Below, one piece after another: positions 1 to 8,095 of a stretch of 64,000 bases of DNA. Below the pieces are notes generated by a model, which did not search any database, was not told the DNA's origin, and saw only the letters and a program-made list of their open reading frames with translations. This DNA comes from Nocardia sp. SYP-A9097 (lineage in GTDB: Bacteria > Actinomycetota > Actinomycetes > Mycobacteriales > Mycobacteriaceae). The translations under genes were made by a program, and so were the position numbers. Location: contig NZ_WJIC01000009.1 in NCBI RefSeq assembly GCF_009649815.1, positions 186,001 through 250,000 of the forward strand, written 5' to 3'. Position 1 is the stretch's first letter. Each line of letters starts with the position of its first letter.

Positions 1-855
1 GATGCGCCGCACCGCCGCGAGCACCCGGTCGTGCAGTTCGAGCGAGTAGGTGCGGACGCTGACGCCGAGCTCGGCCTGCTCGGCGATGATGTTCTCCTTG
101 GTGCCCGCGTGCAGGGTGCCGATGGTGATGACGGCCTGCTCGGCGGCGCCGAGCTCACGAGACACGATGGTCTGCAAGCGCAGCACGACGGCGGCGGCCA
201 TCACGATCGGATCGATGGTCGCCTCGGGTCGTGAGCTGTGCCCGCCACGGCCGTGCAGGGTGATCCGCAAGCTGTCGTTGGCGGACAGGATCGCGCCCGG
301 GCGGGTTGCCACGGTGCCCACCGGAATCGGCAGCACATGTTGTGCCAGAACGACTTCGGGCTTACCGAAACGCTCGAACAGGCCGTCCTCGACCATCGCT
401 CGCGCACCGCGGCCGACCTCCTCGCCGGGCTGGAAGACAGCCAGCACGGTGCCGGACCACCGCTCGCGCGCGGACGCCAGCGCATCGAGCGTGCCGAGCA
501 GACAGACCACATGCATGTCATGTCCGCAGGCATGCATGACCGGTTCGCCGCTGTCCGGATCGGCCGCCATCGAGGCGTACGGCAGTCCGGTCCGTTCGAG
601 GACTGGCAGTGCGTCCATATCCGCGCGCAACAACACCAGCGGGCCGGCCCCATTCACCAGCCGCGCCACCACCCCCGTCCCACCGATCCCCTCGGTCACC
701 TCGTACCCGAGCGCCTTCGCGCGGCGGGCGGCAATCGCCGCGGTGCGGTGCTCGGCGAAGGACAACTCGGGGTGTGCGTGTAGGTCGCGGTACAGCTCCG
801 CAAGATCGGTAATGCGGCGGGCGACACTATCGTTGATCCACGACACAGCGCTCAT
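1..855 (-). CDS. M20 family amidohydrolase/peptidase, 3' end cut by the window edge
   Basis: The frame is open from the ATG at 855 (reverse strand) to the window edge, giving the first 285 residues; about 100 C-terminal residues are probably missing. The metal-site signature HACGHDMH lies near residue 108, and LLRADMDALP shortly before it is the usual first metal-site segment. The layout matches the M20D amidohydrolases (N-acyl-amino-acid or hippurate hydrolases), which use two divalent metals to remove acyl groups from amino acids. There is no signal peptide, so it should be cytoplasmic. It reads away from ligA-like DNA at 946 in the same direction with a 90-bp gap. The exact substrate cannot be inferred. 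Confidence 0.9.
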   Translation of the reverse strand, partial: MSAVSWINDSVARRITDLAELYRDLHAHPELSFAEHRTAAIAARRAKALGYEVTEGIGGTGVVARLVNGAGPLVLLRADMDALPVLERTGLPYASMAADPDSGEPVMHACGHDMHVVCLLGTLDALASARERWSGTVLAVFQPGEEVGRGARAMVEDGLFERFGKPEVVLAQHVLPIPVGTVATRPGAILSANDSLRITLHGRGGHSSRPEATIDPIVMAAAVVLRLQTIVSRELGAAEQAVITIGTLHAGTKENIIAEQAELGVSVRTYSLELHDRVLAAVRRI

Positions 856-945
856 CCCCCCGATGGTAGAGACGGACGGCGCCGCCGTTGTGCCGATCCG
901 CCAATAGCCATACTCGTTGGTCACAACCCGATGATCGACCGAGAT

Positions 946-2958
946 CTAGACGACCTTGGCGTCGATCAGCAGATTCCAGATCTCACCTTGGTCGACGACC
1001 TCGACACCGAGCTTCTCCGCCTTGGTCAGCTTGCTGTCACCGACCCCGGCACCGGTGATGAGCATGTCGGTACTCGCCGAGACCGAGGACGCCGCGGTCG
1101 CGCCCGCCTGTTCACAGAGGCGTTGGAAGGTCGGCCGCGCGACCTTCTCGCCCGAGCGCGGGTCGCTGATCGCGCCGGTGATCACTACCGTCTTGCCCGC
1201 CAGCGGCGCACCGGCCGCGATGACCGGGGGTAGGTCTTCCGCGCGCACATCGAGGGAGACGCCCGCCGCGCGCAACCGTTCCAATTCCGGACGCAGGCGG
1301 GTGAGGTTCGCGACCAGGGAGGCGGCGACCTTGGGGCCGATATCGTCCACTGCCACCAGGCGTTCCTCGCCCGCGTCGGCAACCTCTTCGAGAGAGCCGA
1401 ATCCGGCTCGGGCCAGGCGAGCGGCGGTACCGTCGGAGGCCATCGGGATCGCCAGGCCGATGAGCGCACGGCGTAGGCCGACCTCACGGCTGGCATCGAT
1501 CGAGTCGATCATGCGCACCGCCGAAACCTCACCGATGCGATCGAATTCGAGCAGGCGCTCCTTGGTCAGGGTGTAGAAGTCCGAGGGCTGCTCCAGAATG
1601 CCCGCCTCGGCGAGGCGTTCGATCCAGACCCCGCCGATGGCGTCGATATCCGCCGCCGCCCGCGACGCCCAATGGATGAGCCTGCGCACCGTCTGCGCGG
1701 GGCAGGAAACGTTGGTGCAGAACAACTCTCGGCTGTTGCCCTGCTCGGTCACCGGCTGCCCACAGGAGGGGCATACGGTCGGCGGCACGATCTCCTGTTC
1801 GGCGCCCGTGCGTTTGGCGGCATCGAGAACGCCTGCGACAAACGGGATCACATCGCCCGCGCGGCGCACCAGCACCGTGTCGCCGACCTTGATATCGCGG
1901 GCGCGAATCACCTCCTGGTTGGCGAGCGTCGCCTTGGTGACCGTCGTGCCGCCCACGAACACCGGCTCCAACCACGCGACCGGAACGATCTTGCCGGTCT
2001 TGCCGACATCCCAGATCACCTCGCGCAACAGCGTGGTCTTCTCCTCGGCGGCGAACTTGAACGCCAGCGCACCACGCGGCGAATTGGAGCGAGTTCCGGC
2101 CGCCGCGTAGGCATCTCGATCGGCCAGCCGCAGCACCGCGCCGTCGAGGTCATAGTCCAGATCGTTGCGACCCTGCTCGATCGCGGTGATCGCCGCCTGC
2201 GCCTGCGCGGCGTCGGTGCAGTGCCGCATATGCGCACCGGCGATCCCCAACGCGCGCAACCCTTCTTCCAGGTCGACGGCGGCGTCATCGTCGGCGGTAT
2301 CCAAGTCGAAGCCGAAGAACTGCAAGCGGCGCTCGGCGACCGTGGCCGGATCCTTCGCCCGCAGCGTGCCCGCCGCGGCATTGCGCGGATTGATCAACGG
2401 CTTGTCCGGATGCGCGGTGTTGTAGGCGTCGAAGGTCGAACGCAGCATGACCGCCTCGCCACGCACCTCCACCCGCCCGGGGGTGTCGATGCGTTCGGGA
2501 ATGCCGTCGACCAGGGCGCGAACCAGCATGGTCACATCGTCACCGGTGGTGCCGTCACCGCGGGTCACCGCGCGCGCCAGTGGCCCGTCCTCGAAGACCA
2601 GGGCCAGAGACAAACCGTCCAGCTTGGGCATCACCACCACCGGCTGGCCGGGGAAGCGATTGAAGAACGCCTCGACCTGCTCCGGTTTGGTCGCCTTCTC
2701 CAGCGACAACATCGGGCGCGAGTGCCGGATCGGGGCGTGCAGCACCGCGGGTGCGCCGACCTCATCCAGTGGATTCGGGTCGGGCGTCAGGTCGGGGTGC
2801 GCCTCGATCAGACCGCGTAGTTCATCCTCGATCGCGTCGTACTCGGCATCCGCGACCAGCGGTGCGCCCTGATAGTAGGCATCGCGCAGCGCCACGATAC
2901 GGTCCGCGAGCTCTTGAATACGTTCCCCAGTTTCCACAGCACCCGACGCTACCGACAC
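946..2958 (-). CDS. ligA: NAD-dependent DNA ligase (LigA family, atypical)
   Basis: A 670-residue protein from GTG 2958. It has the adenylation motif with the nucleophilic lysine (KLDG, Lys112), motif III (VEVRGEA), a four-cysteine zinc finger (CPSC ... CTNVSC), helix-hairpin-helix repeats and a C-terminal BRCT domain, the full order of bacterial LigA, which seals nicks using NAD. Several normally fixed positions differ. The NMN-binding Tyr-His pair of domain Ia reads YY (residues 28-29), and motif IV reads DLDGAVLRL, with Arg277 where the E. coli enzyme has Lys290. The gene is not beside gatCAB, where actinobacterial housekeeping ligA usually lies. It may be a second, specialised ligase. Longer upstream starts run into the divergent promoter region and look unlikely. 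Confidence 0.85.
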   Translation of the reverse strand: MSVASGAVETGERIQELADRIVALRDAYYQGAPLVADAEYDAIEDELRGLIEAHPDLTPDPNPLDEVGAPAVLHAPIRHSRPMLSLEKATKPEQVEAFFNRFPGQPVVVMPKLDGLSLALVFEDGPLARAVTRGDGTTGDDVTMLVRALVDGIPERIDTPGRVEVRGEAVMLRSTFDAYNTAHPDKPLINPRNAAAGTLRAKDPATVAERRLQFFGFDLDTADDDAAVDLEEGLRALGIAGAHMRHCTDAAQAQAAITAIEQGRNDLDYDLDGAVLRLADRDAYAAAGTRSNSPRGALAFKFAAEEKTTLLREVIWDVGKTGKIVPVAWLEPVFVGGTTVTKATLANQEVIRARDIKVGDTVLVRRAGDVIPFVAGVLDAAKRTGAEQEIVPPTVCPSCGQPVTEQGNSRELFCTNVSCPAQTVRRLIHWASRAAADIDAIGGVWIERLAEAGILEQPSDFYTLTKERLLEFDRIGEVSAVRMIDSIDASREVGLRRALIGLAIPMASDGTAARLARAGFGSLEEVADAGEERLVAVDDIGPKVAASLVANLTRLRPELERLRAAGVSLDVRAEDLPPVIAAGAPLAGKTVVITGAISDPRSGEKVARPTFQRLCEQAGATAASSVSASTDMLITGAGVGDSKLTKAEKLGVEVVDQGEIWNLLIDAKVV

Positions 2959-3058
2959 CCACCGACACCCGCGTTGTCCGGATCCGTCGCGGTGGGTCGG
3001 GGCCACCGGGCGGCCGCGATCCACCGCATGATGGTGGGATGGATGAGCGGGTGAGCGT

Positions 3059-3754
3059 ATGCGCGGATTGCTGATACTGATCGTGGTGCTGATGATCGCG
3101 TTGGTTGTCGGCGACCGGATCGCAGTTGGGATGGCGCAGAACGAGATCGGGCGCAAGATCGCCACCGACTACCACCTGCCACAGCAACCGAGTGTGGATA
3201 TCGGCGGCGTGCCGTTCCTGACCCAGGCCGTGGATGGCAACTATCGCGACATTCATATCCGGGTCGGTGACTGGACCGAGCAGAACCTCTCGGTCCACGA
3301 TCTCGATGTGAAGCTGACCGATGTGTCCGCATCGCTGACCGATCTACTGAACAACCGCACCTCTAACCTGGTGGCCGGCTCGGCGACGGCGACGGCCGTG
3401 GTTCCCTATGACGCCGTGCGGGGATTCGCGCCCGAGGGTGTGGAGTCCATCTCCAACGGTCCGGATGGGCTGCGCGTCAGCGGAACGTTCACGGCGCAGG
3501 GCATTCCGGTGCCCGCGACGGTCGTGGTCACCGTCGCTCCGACCGCGGACGGTATCGAGGTCACACCGGTCTCGGTGCAAGCCGCGGCGGGCGGACCGGC
3601 GATTCCGCTGGCAATGCTGCGCGAAACGCTCACCTTCACGGTGCCGCTGCAGAAGCTTCCGCTCGGTGCGCAATTGACCGCCATCCAGCCCGGCCCGGAC
3701 GGCCTGCACGTCACCGCCGTGGCCCGCGACGTCCACTTCTCCGACCTCCCGTAA
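3059..3754 (+). CDS. LmeA-like DUF2993 phospholipid-binding envelope protein
   Basis: A 231-residue protein starting with an uncleaved hydrophobic segment (about residues 3-18, rich in Leu, Ile and Val) followed by a soluble domain with the DUF2993 pattern (VDIGGVPFL ... YRDI near residue 60, long amphipathic beta region). The family includes mycobacterial LmeA, a periplasmic phospholipid-binding protein needed for normal lipomannan maturation. It is divergent from the ligase with 100 bp between starts, so both promoters lie in 2959-3058. GTG 3051 is out of frame, which supports ATG 3059. A general role in envelope lipid handling is likely; the precise role is inferred from family only. Confidence 0.8.
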   Translation: MRGLLILIVVLMIALVVGDRIAVGMAQNEIGRKIATDYHLPQQPSVDIGGVPFLTQAVDGNYRDIHIRVGDWTEQNLSVHDLDVKLTDVSASLTDLLNNRTSNLVAGSATATAVVPYDAVRGFAPEGVESISNGPDGLRVSGTFTAQGIPVPATVVVTVAPTADGIEVTPVSVQAAAGGPAIPLAMLRETLTFTVPLQKLPLGAQLTAIQPGPDGLHVTAVARDVHFSDLP

Positions 3755-3783
3755 GCACGGCCGCCCTGCTGCCATTCGGCTGC

Positions 3784-3805
3784 GGTGTAACCCGCGACGC
3801 TATCT
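3784..3805 (+). promoter_or_regulatory. ECF-type promoter motif, copy 1
   Basis: The block GGTGTAACCCGCG followed by ACGC and TATCT lies about 50-70 bases before the sigma-factor ATG. It matches a second block at 5135-5156 at 20 of 22 positions, with identical spacing. GTAACC resembles a -35 element read by ECF sigma factors. No other copy was found in the window by reading. Its position before the sigma gene suggests autoregulation; this is inference. Confidence 0.6.
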
Positions 3806-3855
3806 ACTGGGAGACGTGGAATTGCGTCGTTGGCTGAGCCGGGGAGCGGCAATTC

Positions 3856-4461
3856 ATGGTGCGGCGAATGGGGGCTGGGCGGGAGCAGGCGCAGGCGGGC
3901 GAAGCGCCCGGGCGCGAGGGAGCTGCGGCCGAAGGGGCCGGGGGCGGGAGGGGGTTGTGGCTGGTGGAGGGTGAGCGGTACTCCGGGTGGGAAGCGCTCT
4001 ATCGGGACAATGTCGGGTGGGTGTACTCGTTGATGTTCGGGAAGGTGGGAAACCGGGCCGATGCCGAGGATTTGACGGCCGAGGTATTCAGTGTGGCGCT
4101 CAAGCCATTACGGATATCGGCGAGCATTCCGGAGGTGCGCGCGTATCTGCGGGCCACGGCGCGAACGGTGCTGGCGGGATATTGGCGCGCTCGGATGGGG
4201 CGCGAGATCACCGGCATCGACCTCGAATTCGCCGATGGTCCACCGGAACAGAACTCGGATGGCCGGGCACAGGCGAAGGCGCGGGCGGTATTGGATCGCC
4301 TGCCCGAGAAGTATCGGCGGATCCTGGAACTTCGTTTTCTGCAAGGGTTGTCGGTGCGGGACGCGGCGGACGATCTCGGTGTCACCGTCGCGAATGCGAA
4401 AGTGCTGCAGCACCGGGCTTTACACATGGCGGCACGACTCGACGAGGGAGGTGCGCGGTGA
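3856..4461 (+). CDS. ECF RNA polymerase sigma factor
   Basis: A 201-residue protein with sigma region 2 at about residues 43-110 (LYRDNVGWVYSLMFGKVGN, then DAEDLTAEVF) and region 4 at about 145-195 (LDRLPEKYRRILELRFLQGL, then VRDAADDLGVTVANAKVLQH). The first 36 residues are Gly/Ala/Arg-rich with no family resemblance, so GTG 3964 is a plausible alternative start. It would direct RNA polymerase to a small regulon. The stop overlaps the GTG start of the Rieske gene by four bases, so the two are translationally coupled, the usual layout of an ECF factor and its anti-sigma. A GTAACC-type motif lies upstream. Confidence 0.9.
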   Translation: MVRRMGAGREQAQAGEAPGREGAAAEGAGGGRGLWLVEGERYSGWEALYRDNVGWVYSLMFGKVGNRADAEDLTAEVFSVALKPLRISASIPEVRAYLRATARTVLAGYWRARMGREITGIDLEFADGPPEQNSDGRAQAKARAVLDRLPEKYRRILELRFLQGLSVRDAADDLGVTVANAKVLQHRALHMAARLDEGGAR

Positions 4462-5141
4462 GCGGGCGGGAAGTGCGGCGATACGTGGAGGAGCTGCTGA
4501 GTGGACGGCGGCCGCACGGATTCCGACCGGATGAGGACGAGGCGCAGGAGATGAGCACGGCCATCGAACTGCGCGCCGCGCGACTGGGCAGCGATGCGCC
4601 CAGCGAAGAGTTCCTGATCGGTTTGCAGCGGCGACTAGGTGCGGAAATAGCGGGGGTACAAGAGGATTCGCACGACACGGGCGGCACCCGCCGACGCGAT
4701 GTGCTCATCGGGACCTCCGCTGCCGCGGCGGCAGCCACCGTCGCGGTGGTGGTCGATTCCGCGCTGACCGGGCACGATGACGCGAATTCCCCTGCGGCAC
4801 AATCCACCTTGGAACCCAATGCCGGGTTGTGGCGGCCGGTGGCGGCCAGCGCGGATCTACCCGAGGGTGGCACCGTCGCCTTCGATATCGGCGCGCTCAG
4901 TGGATTCATCAGGCGCGCAAACGGTATCGCGGTGGGTGTCTCGGGCGTCTGCACCCATCAGGGCTGCAAACTCTGGCTGGACGCGCCCGCCGATCGACTG
5001 CGCTGCCCCTGCCACTCCACCTCGTTCGCCACCGACGGCAAGGTACTGACCCATCAACTACCCATCTCCCCGGCTCCTCTTCCCACCCTGCGGGTGCGCG
5101 AAAACAACGGGGCCATAGAGGTTTTCGGACCGATGGTGTAA
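4458..5141 (+). CDS. Membrane-anchored Rieske [2Fe-2S] protein, candidate redox-sensing anti-sigma factor
   Basis: A 227-residue protein in three parts. Residues 1-75 are soluble, charged and helical. Residues 77-103 carry a twin-arginine-like motif (TRRRDVLIG) followed by an Ala/Val-rich membrane segment. Residues 120-227 form a Rieske domain with both boxes intact: CTHQGC (Cys165, His167, Cys170) and CPCHSTSF (Cys183, Cys185, His186). Cys165/His167 and Cys183/His186 would ligate a [2Fe-2S] cluster, and Cys170/Cys185 are placed for the disulfide of high-potential Rieske proteins. The four-base overlap with the sigma gene and the extra cytoplasmic N-terminus suggest it binds the sigma factor while the exported cluster senses redox state. 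No cytochrome b or c1 gene is nearby, so a bc1 role is unlikely. Confidence 0.85.
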   Translation: MSGREVRRYVEELLSGRRPHGFRPDEDEAQEMSTAIELRAARLGSDAPSEEFLIGLQRRLGAEIAGVQEDSHDTGGTRRRDVLIGTSAAAAAATVAVVVDSALTGHDDANSPAAQSTLEPNAGLWRPVAASADLPEGGTVAFDIGALSGFIRRANGIAVGVSGVCTHQGCKLWLDAPADRLRCPCHSTSFATDGKVLTHQLPISPAPLPTLRVRENNGAIEVFGPMV

Positions 5142-5156
5142 CCCGCGCCCCTATCT
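5135..5156 (+). promoter_or_regulatory. ECF-type promoter motif, copy 2
   Basis: GGTGTAACCCGCG followed by CCCC and TATCT, the same block as at 3784-3805. The TAA stop of the Rieske gene lies inside it. It sits about 60-80 bases before the cupredoxin ATG, so it could be an internal promoter giving the cupredoxin and phosphoesterase extra transcription when the sigma factor is free. Confidence 0.6.
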
Positions 5157-5213
5157 GTAGATGACGGTTCCCGCGACAGCGGGTGCACACATCTACGATG
5201 GAGGACCGCAATC

Positions 5214-5699
5214 ATGAGAACAATCCGCGTCGCCGGGCGGGCGGCACTGGCCGCGACCGCCGTCGCGACGACACTGCTTTCGGTGAGCGCGTGCGGTGGC
5301 GGCGCCACCCCCGCCGCCACCGCGCCCACACCCGTATTCGCCTCCGGCACCGATACTCCCGGCATGGTGCCGGGTGGCGGCGGCCCTGTCATGCCGGGTA
5401 TGCAGGGCACATCCGCTCCGGCAACGACACCGGTCGACGCACCGGCCGGTCCGAATGCCGTCACCATCGGCAATTTCGCCTTCGCACCCGCCAGTCTCAC
5501 CGTTCCGGTCGGAACCACGGTGACCTGGACCAATCGCGATGAGGAGCCGCACAATGTCGCCGCGGGCGACGGCGGCTTCCACTCGCCGAATCTGGGTGCG
5601 GGAGCGACATATACGTTCACCTTCACCAAGGCGGGCACATTCACCTACATCTGCGCGATCCATCCGTTCATGCACGGCACCGTGGTGGTGACGGCATGA
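5214..5699 (+). CDS. Cupredoxin (plastocyanin/azurin-like) lipoprotein
   Basis: A 161-residue secreted protein. The signal peptide ends in a lipobox (LSVSAC, Cys27), then a flexible Gly/Pro/Thr/Met-rich linker to about residue 80, then a single cupredoxin beta-barrel. Type 1 copper ligands are visible: His in EPHNV (about residue 118), then Cys, His and Met in the closing loop CAIHPFMHG. It should be a lipid-anchored one-electron carrier on the outer face of the membrane. GGAGGA lies nine bases before the ATG. It is downstream of the Rieske gene and overlaps the next gene by four bases, so the Rieske protein or an unidentified oxidase may be its partner. Confidence 0.92.
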   Translation: MRTIRVAGRAALAATAVATTLLSVSACGGGATPAATAPTPVFASGTDTPGMVPGGGGPVMPGMQGTSAPATTPVDAPAGPNAVTIGNFAFAPASLTVPVGTTVTWTNRDEEPHNVAAGDGGFHSPNLGAGATYTFTFTKAGTFTYICAIHPFMHGTVVVTA

Positions 5700-6622
5700 G
5701 CGAGCAGGATCCGCAGGTCATGAGCCGCCGCCAATTGATGCGGCACAGCGCCTGGTTCGGCGCGGCAGTCGGTTTGGCGGTCGTGGGCGGTGAGGTGGTC
5801 TCGCATATCGCGGGCACCGCGAGCGCCGCGACCGAACGCCCGACCCTGCGTTTCGCGCAGGTCAGCGACAGTCACATCGGCTTCACCGGCGCGGCGAACA
5901 CCAATGTCGCCGATACCTTCAATGAGGCCATCGGACAGGTCAATTCGCTCGGCTACACCCCGGACTTCGTCATTCACACCGGCGATCTCACGCATCTGGC
6001 CACGCCCGAACAGTTCGATCAGGTGCATCAGATGCTCGGCGGACTGCACACCCCGCACGTGTTCACCGTTCCGGGAGAACACGATTCGAGCGATGACGCC
6101 GGGCAGCGGTATCGCAGCGTCTTCGGCCGGGGGACCCGCGGCGACGGCTGGTACAGCTTCGATATCGCCGGCGTACATGTGATCGGCCTGGTCAATACGC
6201 TGAATCTGCAAGCCCTGGGCCATCTCGGCGTCGATCAACTGGAGTTCGTGCGCCGGGATGTGGCCGGATTGTCCAGTGACACACCGATCATCGTGTTCAG
6301 CCATATCCCGCTGTTCGCCATGTACCCCCAATGGGGCTGGGGCACAGACGATGCCACCCAGGCATTGAGTTATCTGCGCCGGTTCAGCTCGGTCACCTGC
6401 CTCAATGGTCATGTGCACCAGCTGTTCACCAAGACCGAGGGCAATATCACCTTCTACAGCGGCACCACCACCGCGTATCCACTACCCAAGCCCGGCGACG
6501 GTCCCGCACCGAAGCCGGTCACCCTGCCCGCAGGCAAGCTGCACGATGCCCTCGGCATTCGCGAGGTCACCTACGAACGGGGGAAGCAACAGCTGGCGAT
6601 CAAGGACCAAACGCTGAAGTGA
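5696..6622 (+). CDS. Tat-exported calcineurin-type metallophosphoesterase
   Basis: A 308-residue protein. The N-terminus has a twin-arginine signal (MSRRQLMRH, then a hydrophobic stretch ending AGTASA). The catalytic domain has the metallophosphoesterase blocks in order: SDSHIG, HTGDLTH, VPGEHD, FSHIP and NGHVHQ. The usual GNHD/E block reads GEHD, so the asparagine is replaced; the other metal ligands are present. It overlaps the cupredoxin stop by four bases and ends the operon. The family hydrolyses phosphomonoesters or phosphodiesters with a dinuclear metal centre; the substrate is unknown. Tat export suits a protein folded around its metals before secretion. Confidence 0.88.
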   Translation: MSEQDPQVMSRRQLMRHSAWFGAAVGLAVVGGEVVSHIAGTASAATERPTLRFAQVSDSHIGFTGAANTNVADTFNEAIGQVNSLGYTPDFVIHTGDLTHLATPEQFDQVHQMLGGLHTPHVFTVPGEHDSSDDAGQRYRSVFGRGTRGDGWYSFDIAGVHVIGLVNTLNLQALGHLGVDQLEFVRRDVAGLSSDTPIIVFSHIPLFAMYPQWGWGTDDATQALSYLRRFSSVTCLNGHVHQLFTKTEGNITFYSGTTTAYPLPKPGDGPAPKPVTLPAGKLHDALGIREVTYERGKQQLAIKDQTLK

Positions 6623-6735
6623 CATAACAAGTCGGTGACGGTGTGCGCTCGCGGGTCTCGTCACGGTGCCGGAGAACAAATGCAAACGCAAGATGGTCTA
6701 CTAGGCTGGGCAGTAACAAGATGGAGGGAGAGCCT

Positions 6736-7956
6736 GTGCCACTCCACCGTTTTCGATCTTCGGCGGGTGCCTGCCTGATCGCGGCGCTGATGGTATTGAC
6801 AGCCGCTTGCTCCTCATCCTCCCTGCCCTATGGCACACCCGTTCCGGATACGCCCATCGCACCGGCCATCACGCTCAGTCCGGCGCAGGGTGCGGGCAAT
6901 GTGGATCCGGCCGCTCCCGTCGAGGTGAGCACCGGCAGCGGGGTGCTCACCGCAGTCTCACTGACCAATGACCAGGGCCGGGCCATCGACGGCACCTTCA
7001 CACCCGACAAGACGGCGTGGAAACCGAATGTGCAGCTCGGTTACGGCCGCACCTACACGCTGAAGGCCGAGGGCATGGCCCTCACCGGCCTCACCGGACC
7101 GGTGACCTCGACCTTCACCACTATCCAACCGACCAATCAGACCAAGGTGTACCTGAACACCACCGGCGGGGAGGCCCTGGTCGAGGGCGGTACCTACGGG
7201 GTCGGCACGGTGGTCGTCGCGCACTTCGACGAGGACATCACCGATCGCGCCGCCGCCCAGAAGCGCCTGATCGTCAAGAGCGATCCGCCCGTCGACGGCA
7301 TCTGGTACTGGATGGACAATCGCAATGCGCATTGGCGGCCGCGCGATTACTACCGGGCCGGCACCAAGATCAGCGTGGCCGCGAACATCTACGGCGCACA
7401 GGTCGGGCCCGGGCTGTTCGGACAGGAGGACAGCAGGGTCGATTTCGTCATCGGCCCCGCGCACGTCTCCATCGCCGATGACAACACCCATATGGTCGAT
7501 GTGTTCGAGAACGGCAATCTGATCCGCTCCATGCCCACCTCCATGGGCCGCGGTGGCAGCGAAACCATTGCGGGACGGACGATTACGTTCTGGACGCAGC
7601 CGGGCGTGTACACGGTGATGGACAAGGCCAATCCGGTGATCATGGACTCCTCCACGTACGGGCTCCCGATCAATTCGCGGCTCGGCTACAAGGAGGCCAT
7701 CGGCTGGGCGACGCGTATCAGCAGCGACGGCATCTACCTACACGCGCTGGACGCCACCATCTGGGCGCAGGGCAGCCAGGACGTATCACACGGCTGCCTC
7801 AACCTCAGCTCCGAGAACGCACGCTGGTTCTTCGACTACGCGCTACCCGGCGATGTGGTGGAGGTGCGCAATACCGGCGGTGCGCCACTGGAGGTCTGGC
7901 AGAACGGCGACTGGGGCCTGCCCTGGGACCAGTGGGTCGCGGGCAGCGCCACATAG
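6736..7956 (+). CDS. L,D-transpeptidase lipoprotein (LdtMt2-like)
   Basis: A 406-residue protein from GTG 6736, preceded five bases upstream by GGAGGGAG, which decides this start over the in-frame ATG 6721. The signal peptide ends in a lipobox (LTAAC). Two immunoglobulin-like domains (about residues 40-245) precede a YkuD catalytic domain (about 250-385) with the active-site motif SHGCLNLS and an upstream catalytic-type His in IYLHALD. The C-terminus carries the Trp-rich segment typical of mycobacterial Ldts. It should form 3-3 cross-links in peptidoglycan and is a usual carbapenem target class. It is monocistronic here. Confidence 0.95.
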   Translation: MPLHRFRSSAGACLIAALMVLTAACSSSSLPYGTPVPDTPIAPAITLSPAQGAGNVDPAAPVEVSTGSGVLTAVSLTNDQGRAIDGTFTPDKTAWKPNVQLGYGRTYTLKAEGMALTGLTGPVTSTFTTIQPTNQTKVYLNTTGGEALVEGGTYGVGTVVVAHFDEDITDRAAAQKRLIVKSDPPVDGIWYWMDNRNAHWRPRDYYRAGTKISVAANIYGAQVGPGLFGQEDSRVDFVIGPAHVSIADDNTHMVDVFENGNLIRSMPTSMGRGGSETIAGRTITFWTQPGVYTVMDKANPVIMDSSTYGLPINSRLGYKEAIGWATRISSDGIYLHALDATIWAQGSQDVSHGCLNLSSENARWFFDYALPGDVVEVRNTGGAPLEVWQNGDWGLPWDQWVAGSAT

Positions 7957-8095
7957 CGGCCGGCTTCGACACCTGGCGAGCCGGGGGCCCGAAGACCAAC
8001 TGAAGTTTCGGTGAGTAGGACACGCGGACCATTCCGGGGTTCCGCGCACTGGCGTGCTCCACAATGGGGCCGTCGCCCATCGAAAGGTCGTGCCG

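Noticed and set aside
50..907. Long plus-strand frame of 285 codons opposite the M20 gene
   Set aside because: It is antisense to a well-conserved M20 protein with intact metal motifs, and its translation is Arg/Ser/Pro-rich without family resemblance, as expected from high-GC shadow frames.
2959..3165. Upstream extension of the ligase to an ATG at 3165
   Set aside because: The extra 69 residues overlap the LmeA-like gene on the other strand and show no similarity to LigA, so GTG 2958 is preferred.
4458..5141. Rieske subunit of a cytochrome bc1 complex
   Set aside because: No cytochrome b or c1 gene is adjacent, and the gene is translationally coupled to an ECF sigma factor with a cytoplasmic head that respiratory Rieske proteins do not need.
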